Origin: JASHPR01 sp963833885
GTDB taxonomy: Bacteria; Actinomycetota; Actinomycetes; Streptosporangiales; Streptosporangiaceae
Length of the DNA stretch: 64,000 nucleotides
Assembly (NCBI GenBank): GCA_963833885.1
Contig: CAWHZU010000023.1
Span: forward strand, 186,001-250,000
Direction of reading: 5' to 3'
Shown here: positions 1 through 8,425 of the stretch, in pieces
How positions within the stretch are numbered: position 1 is the stretch's first letter
How the letters are laid out: each line of letters starts with the position of its first letter
Notes under the pieces: generated by a model
What the model was told of the DNA's origin: nothing
Seen by the model: the letters and a program-made list of their open reading frames with translations, nothing else
The model's database searches: none
Position numbers and translations under genes: made by a program

Positions 1-113
1 CCATCAGCGGTCGCGGCGTGGGCTGGCCCGGCGAAGGAAAGTAGCGACGTCAGGAGAGCGCACACCATGATTACGAACTTGCGGTGGACCATCTGGCTTC
101 GTTGCCCCTTCAT
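1..113 (-). CDS. N-terminus of a secreted protein (cut by window edge)
   Basis: Reading leftwards from the ATG at 113-111 gives 37 residues that form a classic Sec signal peptide: a basic start (KGQRSQMVHRK), a hydrophobic core (FVIMVCALLTSLLSF) and a PAHA-A signal peptidase I site at about residue 33. The mature protein lies outside the window, so its function is unknown. A second in-frame ATG at residue 8 is an alternative start with a shorter n-region. No strong Shine-Dalgarno sequence precedes either ATG. The gene is followed on its 5' side by a long non-coding stretch that probably holds its promoter. Confidence 0.7.
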   Translation of the reverse strand, partial: MKGQRSQMVHRKFVIMVCALLTSLLSFAGPAHAATAD

Positions 114-847
114 TGTTCGTGAGTTGGACTCGATTCCTTCAGGGGCTAGGGCCTTCCTTTCCCGCCGAACGCATGCCGGAACCAAATAACGTCACGATAA
201 CAAAGGTCAATATGCTTTCTTGACACATCGTTTGCGCGCTGCCGAGCGTTACAAAAATCATTCACAGCCATGTTTGAATGCCTGGATCCTGTGCCTGGAA
301 GCACACAATGCGGGCCGTGAGCGGCCGCTGGGCAGCAACGCCGCTTGGAAAAGGTCCACTTCGTCGTAATCGACTCGCTTAGCACCGTTGTGGCGTGCGC
401 CAGCCAGGTACGGCCGCGTGGCAAAGATGGGCTACTTTAGGCTCAAGCGCCGGATTGGCGCGGTGCCGGCAAGCGACCGATGTCGCGCCATCATCGAGGC
501 CACGTTCGCACCGTTTCGGGTGACTCGCCCCGCGCCTTACCGGGCCGGGCCGGCGGATCGGTCGTTGCCGCACACCTGGTCCAGCGTGTCAGACGTCTTG
601 ATGTTGCGCGGCGACCGCCGGTATTCCGCGACCGGCGGATCGTGCGCCAGCGGGGACCCGCGCCGCGGCCCGGCCGGCCCGTCTCGCGGGTAGATTGCAC
701 GGCAGGCAACAAGATTCCTATCGCGCCCAAATAGAATTCGGCCATCGCAATAATCGGAGACCAGAATAGGTCACCTATTGTATCGTGTTACGATATTATC
801 TGGCCGGGCGTTCCTCGCTCTCGCCGGGCAGGCGCGGACGACCGGTC
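114..847. other. 734-bp non-coding stretch
   Basis: Nothing here reads as a convincing gene on either strand: the open frames overlap one another, lack ribosome sites and have actinobacterial-shadow composition. It contains the upstream region of the leftward secreted-protein gene and, at its right end (about 700-800), an AT-richer patch beyond the stop of the leftward sulfotransferase gene. No tRNA cloverleaf or clear terminator hairpin was found. Confidence 0.5.
183..210 (-). promoter_or_regulatory. possible promoter of the secreted-protein gene
   Basis: On the minus strand TTGACC (210-205) and TATTTG (188-183) are 16 bases apart and lie about 70 bases upstream of the ATG at 113. The local base composition is markedly more AT-rich than the rest of the window. 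Inference from hexamer match only. Confidence 0.3.
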
Positions 848-867
848 TTAGCGCGGACGACCGGTCT
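832..867. repeat. 17-bp direct repeat around the sulfotransferase stop
   Basis: GCGCGGACGACCGGTCT occurs at 832-848 and again at 851-867, separated by TA. The stop codon TAA of the sulfotransferase uses bases 850-848, so one copy codes for the last residues (ETGRPR) and the other lies just beyond the stop. It looks like a small slipped-strand duplication. Confidence 0.8.
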
Positions 868-2020
868 CGCGCCCGCCCAGCGCCTTCCGCAGGTGCAGCG
901 TCCGCTGCATCCGCTGCCGACCGCGCTGCGCCAGCACGCGGGTCATGCTCCGGGCATCAACGTCGCGCAGGGCGTCCGCGGTCTTCAGGCCGGCCACACC
1001 GCCCGCGCGGAAGGCGCCGACGATCGCCTGGACCGCCGCGTCGGCCGGGAGCATCGGCGGCGCCGGCTCGGCATCGGTCTCCGGCAGGTCGCCGAGTGAG
1101 GAAAGGTCACCGATGACCGGCACGCCGAGCGCCGCGATGTTCTCGGCCATTTCGGCGCCAATCTCGGTCGCCCGCTTGAGCGCCCACACAGGGGTTGCGA
1201 TCCGCGGCTCGCCGGGCCCCGGCTGGCGCGTCTTCATCTGCTGGACCGCGCCGTACCGCACGAACCTGGCGTAGTGGTGGCTCGGCCACTTCCGGCGCTT
1301 GAATTCCTCGTTGAGCAGCCGCACGACCTCGGCTTCCGCGAGGGTGAGGGAGCGGTTCGCCGCATTTGCGCCCGGCACCAGGAACCCGCGGGGCAGGCCC
1401 AGCATCGATTCGAAGGTGCGCAGCAGCATCATCCGGTCGTCATCGTCCACCACCACGACGGTGAGGTTCTGCGCTGCCTTCATCCAGCGTGCGACGAGCT
1501 CATCGTGACGGTGGCGGCGCCAGAAACCGGGCGTCGGCGTGTCCGGCGGGTCCTTGAGTATCCCCTCGAGCCACTCCAGGTAGTGAAAGCGGTAGCCGTT
1601 TTGCAGGTACTGCTGCCACTGCGACGGCAAGATCCTGGTGAGCGGGCGCAGCGTGACCACCACGTGCACCTGCGGGCCGCCCAGATCCCTGACCACGCGG
1701 CAGGCCGCGGCGTCGCTGGCCTCGGCGAGGAACTCACTGCTCACCACCACCCGCTGGTCGCGCGCAGCCGTTACCTCGCGAACCAGTAAAGCCCAGTCGG
1801 CCATGTCGGGATCGGGCTCGCCGATCAGGGTCGGCTGGCCGGTGACCGCGAGCATTGCCCGCAGCGGCTGCCTACCGGTGCCGGGGTAGACGACGCCCTG
1901 TGCGGCCAGCCGCTCCCGAGCCAGGTGCAGAGCGTCCTGGATCATGGTTGTGCCGGTCTTGTGCGGACCGATGTGCAGGACGCGGGCGTCGGCCTGCAAC
2001 TGCAGGTCGTCCGCGACCAT
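848..2020 (-). CDS. sulfotransferase family protein
   Basis: A 390-residue protein starting at the ATG at 2020, which has a strong ribosome site (GGGGGAG, spacer about 5). The open frame continues upstream but that part is compositionally unlike coding sequence. Near the N-terminus, LHIGPHKTGTT is the 5'-phosphosulfate loop that binds PAPS in sulfotransferases; VVTLRPLTRILPSQW further on matches the 3'-phosphate-binding region (R and S). The expected reaction is transfer of sulfate from PAPS to a glycan, lipid or small molecule; the substrate cannot be read from sequence. The C-terminal 60 residues are variable and end in the 17-bp repeat. It is cytosolic by lack of a signal or membrane segment, and stands alone with no obvious partner gene. 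Confidence 0.8.
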   Translation of the reverse strand: MVADDLQLQADARVLHIGPHKTGTTMIQDALHLARERLAAQGVVYPGTGRQPLRAMLAVTGQPTLIGEPDPDMADWALLVREVTAARDQRVVVSSEFLAEASDAAACRVVRDLGGPQVHVVVTLRPLTRILPSQWQQYLQNGYRFHYLEWLEGILKDPPDTPTPGFWRRHRHDELVARWMKAAQNLTVVVVDDDDRMMLLRTFESMLGLPRGFLVPGANAANRSLTLAEAEVVRLLNEEFKRRKWPSHHYARFVRYGAVQQMKTRQPGPGEPRIATPVWALKRATEIGAEMAENIAALGVPVIGDLSSLGDLPETDAEPAPPMLPADAAVQAIVGAFRAGGVAGLKTADALRDVDARSMTRVLAQRGRQRMQRTLHLRKALGGRETGRPR

Positions 2021-2315
2021 GGATCTCCCCCCGCTCCCGGCGAGCCCGCCCCGATGCGATCCGGGCGACCGCCCCGATGCCTGTTTGAGTAAACGGAGAG
2101 TAATGGAAAGGTCACTGTGGCGCAGGGCTTTGCTCGAGGTACGGTGGCGCAGCGACGCTTCTAAGCCGGTATATCCATAGATGGCCCGCGCCATAGCGGA
2201 GGGAATCCAGAGTCCCAGATCACGCAGTGCGACTGCTGCCGACCGGCCACTGGTCGCTGGCATGCCTGTCTACGATGACAGGACATCTGCGGATGCGTGG
2301 GGAAGGGAGCTGACC

Positions 2316-3374
2316 GTGCCGAGATCGCTCGACCGGCCAGACCAGCCTTCCGTACCCGACCAGTCGGACGCGATCGAGACGCCAAGCCGGTTACGGCCGG
2401 CATCCTCGCATCAAGATCTGCCTGCAACGCTGGACCGCAGTGACCGGACGGAGTTAGCGGACTCCGGGCGATGGTCAAAGGCCGGTCTGCGCCAGCGCCT
2501 GGAACACCTGCCGCCCGGTCATCCGAGCTCGCTGCGCAGCGATGACCCGGAAAGCGAAGCTCGCGGGCCCGGGCAGCCTGAAGATGCCCGAATCTCCAGC
2601 GGCGAGGCCGACGCGATCAAACAGAACTACTGGAGCGAGGTGCCCAGGTTCCTGCGGGCGTCGGCCGAGCATGTTCGTAGATGGCCGACCGAGCGAGTGA
2701 CCCTGGAGGTGGACCGGTCTGGGGATCCGACCGGATCCTGGCGGGCAGACAGCACCCGGTACCTGAACCCGGAGCAATACACCCAGGTCAAGGAGGAGAT
2801 CGGCCAGGTGCAAGAGAAGCAAGGACCGTTGACAGAACGCATCGGTGAGGTCCAGGAGGAGAATGCCAGCGGAGGCTGGCTAGAAGGCCTCGACCACTGC
2901 CTCAAGGGCAGTGACCGGATAAAAGAAAAGGTCGCCGAAATACTCAAGCGAATGCCGGGCAAAGAAATTTCCGAAATCGTGCGCGAGCTTCCCGATGCAA
3001 TCCGCTATACCTTCTGCTTTGAACCTGGCACATACGCCTCTGGTTATTGGGACATTAGGCGGCGCATGGAGGAGCAAGGCGACAGAATGATCTACAGCAA
3101 GAACCACTGGCGTGATGATCCAGAGTACAAGGGGATCAACACTCGATGGGTAACGCCGGAAGGCCAGATGTTTGAGGTGCAGTTCCACACGCCAGAGAGC
3201 TACCACGCCAAGCAGGAGGTGACCCACGGCTCCTACGAGCGGCTACGCAGCCCTCTGACCCGGGATGATGAGCGCATGGAGTTGCGGTCGTTTCAACGGG
3301 AGGTGTGCGGGTGGATCAGCGTCCCTGACGGTGCAACGGCCATCCCGGACTACCAGCGGAAAGGCCAGAGTTAG
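2316..3374 (+). CDS. RelA/SpoT-fold domain protein, putative polymorphic-toxin-like effector
   Basis: A 352-residue protein from the GTG at 2316, chosen because AAGGGAGC lies about 5 bases ahead; an open frame reaches back to 2181 without a ribosome site. Residues 1-110 are variable and proline-rich and contain LPPGHPSS, a linker I recall from actinobacterial effector proteins. Residues about 195-330 resemble a ppGpp-synthetase fold: SDRIKEKV (about 198), DAIRYTF (227, like the D-G-R strand), SKNHW and YKGIN (260-272, like the GYRSLH region) and FEVQFHT (286-292, equivalent to E-x-Q-x-R-T with the catalytic Glu), then AKQEVTHGSYE. Usual alarmone synthetases have an Arg where this has His. The next gene begins directly after the stop, as in toxin-immunity pairs. 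A function in making a toxic nucleotide or modifying tRNA or nucleotides is inference. Confidence 0.6.
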   Translation: MPRSLDRPDQPSVPDQSDAIETPSRLRPASSHQDLPATLDRSDRTELADSGRWSKAGLRQRLEHLPPGHPSSLRSDDPESEARGPGQPEDARISSGEADAIKQNYWSEVPRFLRASAEHVRRWPTERVTLEVDRSGDPTGSWRADSTRYLNPEQYTQVKEEIGQVQEKQGPLTERIGEVQEENASGGWLEGLDHCLKGSDRIKEKVAEILKRMPGKEISEIVRELPDAIRYTFCFEPGTYASGYWDIRRRMEEQGDRMIYSKNHWRDDPEYKGINTRWVTPEGQMFEVQFHTPESYHAKQEVTHGSYERLRSPLTRDDERMELRSFQREVCGWISVPDGATAIPDYQRKGQS

Positions 3375-3650
3375 ATGCCGGACAAGATCACTTACTACGC
3401 CATCATCGACGACTCGGCGACCGTTGACAGACCAGGCGGCCTACTGAGGCGGCTCGAATTCGATGGCGACGGCTTCACCGATGAAGGCCTGCGTCAGGAC
3501 TTTAGCTGGGATTTCACACCGCTGATCGTCGAATGGGAGCGTAGCAACTTCAGCTATGAGCTAGTCGAGGTCAGCCACGAGCAGGCCAGCAACATCATCG
3601 AATACTTTCGCGAGAAGTGGGGGCCCTATGGCCGGTCCTTGGACTCGTGA
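3375..3650 (+). CDS. small acidic partner, candidate immunity/antitoxin protein
   Basis: A 91-residue acidic soluble protein whose ATG immediately follows the TAG of the RelA-fold gene; GGAAAGG 10 bases upstream serves as ribosome site, so the pair is almost certainly translationally coupled. It has no signal peptide or membrane segment. The sequence runs YYAIIDDSATV, an RRLEFDGDGFTDE segment, then a long C-terminal helix (HEQASNIIEYFREKWG). I do not recognise a named domain. Its position, size and charge fit an immunity protein that neutralises the upstream enzyme by binding it; that is inference. The two genes have no further operon members. Confidence 0.65.
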   Translation: MPDKITYYAIIDDSATVDRPGGLLRRLEFDGDGFTDEGLRQDFSWDFTPLIVEWERSNFSYELVEVSHEQASNIIEYFREKWGPYGRSLDS

Positions 3651-3662
3651 CTCCGCTGCTCA

Positions 3663-3706
3663 CCAGCGCCGAGGCCGCATCGTCGCAGCCCCTCAGCGCC
3701 GCTGGA
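3663..3706 (+). terminator. possible hairpin after the toxin-partner pair
   Basis: CCAGCG and CGCTGG plus inner CGAGG/CCTC can pair across a 16-base loop shortly after the stop at 3650. There is no T-run, so it is at best a weak terminator. Confidence 0.25.
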
Positions 3707-3826
3707 CTCCCTGGCCAGAGGGCTGATTGAACTTAGGTCGAGGTGCTATGGTTTTTCCTCGCTGTTCGACCTAGCGGCGTTATGCCGCTGATCCCAAGAT
3801 CCCCCTGCGCCAAGGAGTTGGTTGGT

Positions 3827-4687
3827 GTGGGCTTGCGCTTTAACCCGCCGCCAGGGTGGCCGCCAGCGCCCGAGGGCTTCACGCCCCAACCCGGATGGCA
3901 GCCAGACCCCTCGTGGCCACAGCCACCCGTCGGCTGGCAACTGTGGGTCAGCGATGACCAAGCGCCTGCCGACTCGTCGCAGGCGATAAATCAGAACACG
4001 CCATACGGGATCCCCGGGCTTCCCCACGGCGCCCCAAGCGGTGTCGCGGGCCAGCCGCAGGGAACCGGCCCGACCAGTGGCTGGGCGATCGCCTCGTTCG
4101 TGCTCGGCTTGCTGAGCGTGGTCGTTCTCAGCGCGATCTTCGCCTTCATCGCGCTGCGGAAGATCAAGCGACTCGGGCAGCGGGGCCGGGGCCTCGCGGT
4201 CGCCGGTCTCGCTTTGTCCGGGTTTTGGGTCGTGGTCCTGGTGGCGGCCATTGTCGTCGCGAACGTGGGCAAGGCGACCCGATCGGCCACCACCGGGGTG
4301 ATCACGCACCGGGGCCACATGAATGCCTTCTCGCTGAGGGTCGGGGACTGCTTCGACAACCCGACCGGCGCGCACACCGTCAACACGGTCACCGCCATCC
4401 CCTGCGATCAGCCGCACAACGCGCAGATCTATGCCAAGTTCAAGCTCGCCGGGTCTGACCTCAGCTATCCCGGGGCCGCCGTGGTTGCCCAGCGGGCGCG
4501 CAGCGGCTGCAACGTCCGCATCGGCATCGTCGACAAGGCGATAACCACCGGCGCCATGACGATGCGCATCCTGCTACCGGAGGAAACCTCCTGGACCGCG
4601 GGCCATCGGACCGTGAGCTGCATGGTCGTCAATCCCACGGCGACCCTCACGACCTCGCTGCTGAACTCGACGCCCGGGGCTGGCTGA
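3827..4687 (+). CDS. DUF4190-type membrane protein with septum-formation-like C-terminal domain
   Basis: The GTG at 3827 has AAGGAG 9 bases upstream and opens a protein of 286 residues beginning with repeated Pro/Gly/Trp motifs (PPPGWPPAPEGF, PQPGWQPDPSW), the usual cytosolic tail of this actinobacterial family. Two membrane segments follow at about residues 88-112 and 128-150 with the KIKRLGQRGRGLAVAG loop between them, typical of DUF4190. The outer part (about 165-280) contains the paired Cys pattern of the septum-formation domain: RVGDCFD, AIPCDQPHNAQIYA, SGCNVRIG and HRTVSCMV. Role in envelope or division is known only loosely for the family. It stands alone. An ATG 84 bases upstream is in frame but has no ribosome site. 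Confidence 0.8.
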   Translation: MGLRFNPPPGWPPAPEGFTPQPGWQPDPSWPQPPVGWQLWVSDDQAPADSSQAINQNTPYGIPGLPHGAPSGVAGQPQGTGPTSGWAIASFVLGLLSVVVLSAIFAFIALRKIKRLGQRGRGLAVAGLALSGFWVVVLVAAIVVANVGKATRSATTGVITHRGHMNAFSLRVGDCFDNPTGAHTVNTVTAIPCDQPHNAQIYAKFKLAGSDLSYPGAAVVAQRARSGCNVRIGIVDKAITTGAMTMRILLPEETSWTAGHRTVSCMVVNPTATLTTSLLNSTPGAG

Positions 4688-4734
4688 GCCCGCCGCCGCC
4701 ACCGCCGCACTGAGGGCTTGACCTGCGCATGCGA

Positions 4735-4750
4735 TAGGTTCTGTGACCTA
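4735..4750 (+). promoter_or_regulatory. short inverted repeat upstream of the MFS gene
   Basis: TAGGT and ACCTA flank six bases about 40 bases before the MFS start. It could be a half-operator; the arms are only five bases, so support is weak. Confidence 0.3.
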
Positions 4751-4788
4751 ACGTCACGGGTATCCGGATTACAGCGGATGGGGGTGTC

Positions 4789-6009
4789 ATGGCGCGGCAG
4801 CAAGCACCGCTGCCACGCCGCGTTCGGGCACTGCTCGGGTTTGTGTGCGCGCTCGTATTCGTCGACACGATTTTCTTCACGGCGCTGACGCCGCTGCTGC
4901 CGCACTACACCCACGTCGCGAACCTGACCAAGGCCGGTGCCGGGCTCCTGGTCGCTGCCTATCCGGCCGGGACCCTGGTTGCCGCGCTGCCCGGCGGCCT
5001 GATCACCTCCCAATTCGGCCCAAGGCGGGTCGCCGCGGTCGGCCTGACCCTGATGAGCGTCTCGACGCTGCTCTTCGGCTGGTCATCTGCTGCGGCCGTT
5101 CTCGACGCCGCGCGTTTCGTCCAGGGCTTGGGCGGCGCGTGCACCTGGGCGGCGGGCCTGACGTGGCTGGCCACGGTCGCCCCGCCGGAACGGCGCGGGG
5201 AGATGATGGGCCTCGCGCTCGGCGCGGCGGTGGGCGGTGCGTTGTTCGGCCCCGTGGTAGGGGCGGTCGCCAGCCAGGTTGGCACCGGCCCGGCGTTCTC
5301 GGCCGCCGCCGTGGCCGGCGCCGCGCTCATCGTGGTCGCGTTCCTGGTTCCGGCCCCGGCCCGTGCCGAACCGCAGGGACTGCAGGCGACCTGGCCCGCG
5401 ATCCGGGACCGCCGCGTGAGAGTCGGCATGTCGCTGACCATGCTGGCTGGGGTCGCGTTCGGGGTATTCGACGTGCTGGCGCCACTGCGGCTGAGCAGGC
5501 TAGGCGCCTCGGCCGTCGTCATCGGAGTGACGTTCCTGGCGTCGGCGGCGATCGAGACGGCCCTGTCACCACTGGCCGGCCGACTGTCGGACAGCCGCGG
5601 CGAACTGGTGCCGGTGCGGCTGTCACTGGCCGCTGCCGTGGTCGTCAGCCTGCTGGCACCGGTGCTCGCGCCAGCCCCGGTGCTGATCGCGGTCCTGATC
5701 GTCGGTATGCCAGCCTTCGGAACGCTGTTCGCCCCCGCGACCGCGCTGCTCAGCGCCGGTGCGGAGCAATTGGGTCTGAACCAGGGTCTCGCGTTTGGCC
5801 TGGGCAACCTGGCCTGGGCCACTGGGCAGGCCGGGGCCGCCGCGGCGGGTGGCGCCATCGCCCAGGCGACGGCGGACGTCGTCCCGTACGCGTTGCTCGC
5901 CGCCGCGTGCCTGGCTGCACTGATCACGCTGCGGCCCAGCCGCTACCGCCGGGTGCCGCGGCCGAACGGCGACCCGGCCGAGCAGCAGCCGTGCGCGGAA
6001 GATGCCTGA
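4789..6009 (+). CDS. MFS transporter, probable drug efflux (12 TM)
   Basis: A 406-residue major facilitator protein from the ATG at 4789, preceded by GGGGGTG. Twelve hydrophobic segments are visible. FVDTIFFTALTPLLPHY in TM1, the DHA1-type loop YPAGTLVAALPGG-LITSQFGPRR (motif A position between TM2 and TM3) and the second-half copy AGRLSDSRGELVP between TM8 and TM9 support a proton-coupled exporter. The Cys/His content is low and there is no fused domain. No regulator is adjacent, although an inverted repeat lies upstream. The substrate is unknown; the family exports small hydrophobic compounds across the cytoplasmic membrane. Confidence 0.85.
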   Translation: MARQQAPLPRRVRALLGFVCALVFVDTIFFTALTPLLPHYTHVANLTKAGAGLLVAAYPAGTLVAALPGGLITSQFGPRRVAAVGLTLMSVSTLLFGWSSAAAVLDAARFVQGLGGACTWAAGLTWLATVAPPERRGEMMGLALGAAVGGALFGPVVGAVASQVGTGPAFSAAAVAGAALIVVAFLVPAPARAEPQGLQATWPAIRDRRVRVGMSLTMLAGVAFGVFDVLAPLRLSRLGASAVVIGVTFLASAAIETALSPLAGRLSDSRGELVPVRLSLAAAVVVSLLAPVLAPAPVLIAVLIVGMPAFGTLFAPATALLSAGAEQLGLNQGLAFGLGNLAWATGQAGAAAAGGAIAQATADVVPYALLAAACLAALITLRPSRYRRVPRPNGDPAEQQPCAEDA

Positions 6010-6323
6010 CGTGCCGTGCCGAACGGCGGCCTGCTGACGATCCGGTTTTCGCCGCCATTCGCACGGTCTTCAGAGCTTTTCGGCCCCGGTTCGCGATGCA
6101 TCCGCAGTGGTTAGACCGTAAACCTAGATCGCACAGCCCACCGGACAACGGGGAGGGCGCGGTGGCCCTCTGCCGCGGATCGTCGCGCCGCCGCGCGCCA
6201 GCGGGCCAGCCGAACACCCTCGGCGGACCCCGGCGGCCCGGGCTGACCAGGCATTCAATCGGCTGCCTGTACCGGGCAGAAACCCCGAGATCACGAGATC
6301 ATCTGTCATGGCAGAATTGTCGG
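6010..6323 (+). other. non-coding gap before the Nudix-type gene
   Basis: No gene is supported here, though one frame is open through it by chance. At its end CAGAAT (6312-6317) is six bases before the GTG at 6324 and could be a -10 box for a leaderless transcript. Nothing else recognisable. Confidence 0.4.
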
Positions 6324-8360
6324 GTGACTGGCGAACCCGACGACGGTGCCGTCGAGGCAATTGCCACGGAACTCGCCGCCTGCCGCCAGCGCGGTATCGA
6401 GCGGCTGGACGTCAGCTCGCACAACCAGACCGCCGTGCAGACACCCGTGCTACAGCGCCTGGCCGGCGAGTACGTAATGGTCAGGCAGCTTCATGCGCAT
6501 GGCAGGATCCAGCAGCTCAAGTTTCTCTTCCGTGACGCGATAAAGGCCTTCGCCGTAGAAAACGAAGGAGACGCGCTGCTCGTCGGTGGCCTGTTCTTTG
6601 GCGACTCCCTGAACAGGGTGACCAAGAGCGCCGGTGAGCTGCTTGACCTGGCACGGAGGAAGTCGGACTACCCGACCGAGGCCCTCTTCAGGGAGGTAAG
6701 GAGGGCGGCCTTTGCGGAATTTGCACGGTTCCTGCCTGACTTTGTCGAGGACGCAAACCTAGGAGACACGAGGAAGGCAAGGTCGGGCGCCGCCGCGTCC
6801 GGAAGCGTGTCGGTGCTTCCCGATCTGACGACGCCTGCCTATGAGGAGAGCGCGCCAGATCCCGAGGTGCAGCACCAGGAGGCGGAGACCGGATACGTCG
6901 ACAACGGCGAGCACTTCACCAAGCTGCTTGCTGAGGCCGCGAACGCGACAATCGTGGGGTTCACGAACGAGAAACTGGCATCAATGCTGCGGACGGCCCT
7001 GGACCGCAAGCGCGCCGCGTTGCAGAAGCCAGACGCCTGCTGGGACTCCCTCCGCGTCGTCTTCCTGAGCGACAAGCTGCTCGACCTGGTCAACGACGAG
7101 CGCAGGGAATCGCCGAGCCAGGAGGAAGCCCTGCGGAGGCGCCGCGAAGCCGCAACGCACGGCCGCAGGACGGTCAGCGTCTTCCTCCGCGGCCTGCCGG
7201 TCGGACGGTGGATGACCTATGAGTCGAATTACCTCCCACCGCTTGTCGGCACGCTCTTCGAAATGCCGAACGGCCGGCGCATTGTCCAGCTGTTGATCCG
7301 CCGGCCACAGCGAGCCGCCGAAGATCACCTCTACCTCCAGCTGGAGGACACCCAGGGGCACTACTTCTCGGCCGCGTTCGAGGAGATCGTGCACAGCAGC
7401 GTGGACGACAACAAGGTGGTCCCGGTCGGCTCGCCTGCTGTGGATGGCCCAGAGCGGTTCCAGGTAACCAGGCCTCCCCGCTATCGCCAGAACGTCCTGA
7501 AGGACGGCTCCCACGCGACCGGCTGGCTTCCGCTCGTGCTCGTGATCACCTGGCGGACGCGCGGCGGGCGGGCAGAGCCTTTGCTGCAGCTTCGAACCCA
7601 GCTGAACGCCGCCCGCGAGCTGGACCGGCTCAGCCACCTCTCCGGCCACATTCTCGAGGACGACCGGGCACGGCTGCCGGATTTCGGGCTGGAAGACGCG
7701 GTCCCGCTGCGGGCCGCCCGGCGGCGTGTACAGATGGAGACGGGCGAGGAAGACATCGGCACCTTGCGGCCATTCGCGACCAGCAGGTACATCCACCCGG
7801 ACAAGGAGAACCTGTTCTTTTTCCTCTACAGCTGTGAGCTCCCGGAAGGCTTTCAGCTGTCGAGGGAGGCCGAAATGTTTCCGGTGTCCGTGCCCGAACT
7901 GCTTTCAATTCGCGGGAATCAGGCCCTGCGCCAAGCGCTGAAGCTCTGCGAGTCACCCCCCGCACGCGGAAAGGCTCGGACAGATGCCTTCGAGGTTGCG
8001 GCTCTCAACCTCATCCTGCACGGGCATCCCGAACTGGCCCGGCGCATGATGAACGCAGGATCCCGCGGCCCGACGGGCATTGCCAGGGTCGCACCGGAAA
8101 TCCGTGATCTCGAAGAGCAAACCAGGCAGACTTGGTCCGGGCTAGAACAGAGTGAAGTTGTGCTAATAGGTCTCTCTGGGCTTCAGTACCGAGAATTTTT
8201 TTCAATCCTGCTGCCTTATTACGAGAGTGTCGGCGTTGCCGAAGCCGCTAACCACCTTACGATTATCAGAGCAGATGAAAACGCTCGGCAGGCCGTCGCA
8301 CGGCTGGCCGACCTATATCACGATGAAAGCGTCATGGAGTCGATTCTTCTCGAGCTGTGA
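6324..8360 (+). CDS. multidomain protein with C-terminal degenerate Nudix domain
   Basis: The likely start is the GTG at 6324, giving 678 residues; the frame is open much further upstream but that is a shadow of the MFS gene. There is no Shine-Dalgarno, and a -10-like box just ahead suggests leaderless translation. The N-terminal 150 residues are helical (RGIERLDVSSHNQ, LKFLFRDAIKAF). Residues about 195-370 form an alpha/beta domain (ATIVGFTNEKL, LRVVFLSDKLL, RRIVQLLIRRPQ) that I cannot name with certainty, perhaps PLD-like. Residues about 375-560 resemble Nudix: EPLLQLRT, GLEDAVPLRAARRRVQMETG, then YIHPDKENLFFFLYSCELPEGF. The Nudix box lacks most acidic metal ligands, so it is more likely a nucleotide-derivative sensor than a hydrolase. 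A C-terminal 110-residue helical part follows. The methyltransferase 65 bases downstream is probably co-transcribed. Confidence 0.6.
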   Translation: MTGEPDDGAVEAIATELAACRQRGIERLDVSSHNQTAVQTPVLQRLAGEYVMVRQLHAHGRIQQLKFLFRDAIKAFAVENEGDALLVGGLFFGDSLNRVTKSAGELLDLARRKSDYPTEALFREVRRAAFAEFARFLPDFVEDANLGDTRKARSGAAASGSVSVLPDLTTPAYEESAPDPEVQHQEAETGYVDNGEHFTKLLAEAANATIVGFTNEKLASMLRTALDRKRAALQKPDACWDSLRVVFLSDKLLDLVNDERRESPSQEEALRRRREAATHGRRTVSVFLRGLPVGRWMTYESNYLPPLVGTLFEMPNGRRIVQLLIRRPQRAAEDHLYLQLEDTQGHYFSAAFEEIVHSSVDDNKVVPVGSPAVDGPERFQVTRPPRYRQNVLKDGSHATGWLPLVLVITWRTRGGRAEPLLQLRTQLNAARELDRLSHLSGHILEDDRARLPDFGLEDAVPLRAARRRVQMETGEEDIGTLRPFATSRYIHPDKENLFFFLYSCELPEGFQLSREAEMFPVSVPELLSIRGNQALRQALKLCESPPARGKARTDAFEVAALNLILHGHPELARRMMNAGSRGPTGIARVAPEIRDLEEQTRQTWSGLEQSEVVLIGLSGLQYREFFSILLPYYESVGVAEAANHLTIIRADENARQAVARLADLYHDESVMESILLEL

Positions 8361-8425
8361 CGCCTACCCAAATGCCATCTAACCTGGCCGTCCATACCTG
8401 AATGCAGTTCTCACGAGGTGGCTAG

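Noticed and set aside
220..250. TTGACA at 220-225 as a rightward promoter
   Set aside because: No acceptable -10 box at 16-18 bases and no gene reading rightwards before 2316.
4845..6323. Very long in-frame extension upstream of the Nudix-type gene
   Set aside because: Composition is that of an antisense/alternative-frame shadow of the MFS gene; no start or ribosome site, and the true protein begins at GTG 6324.
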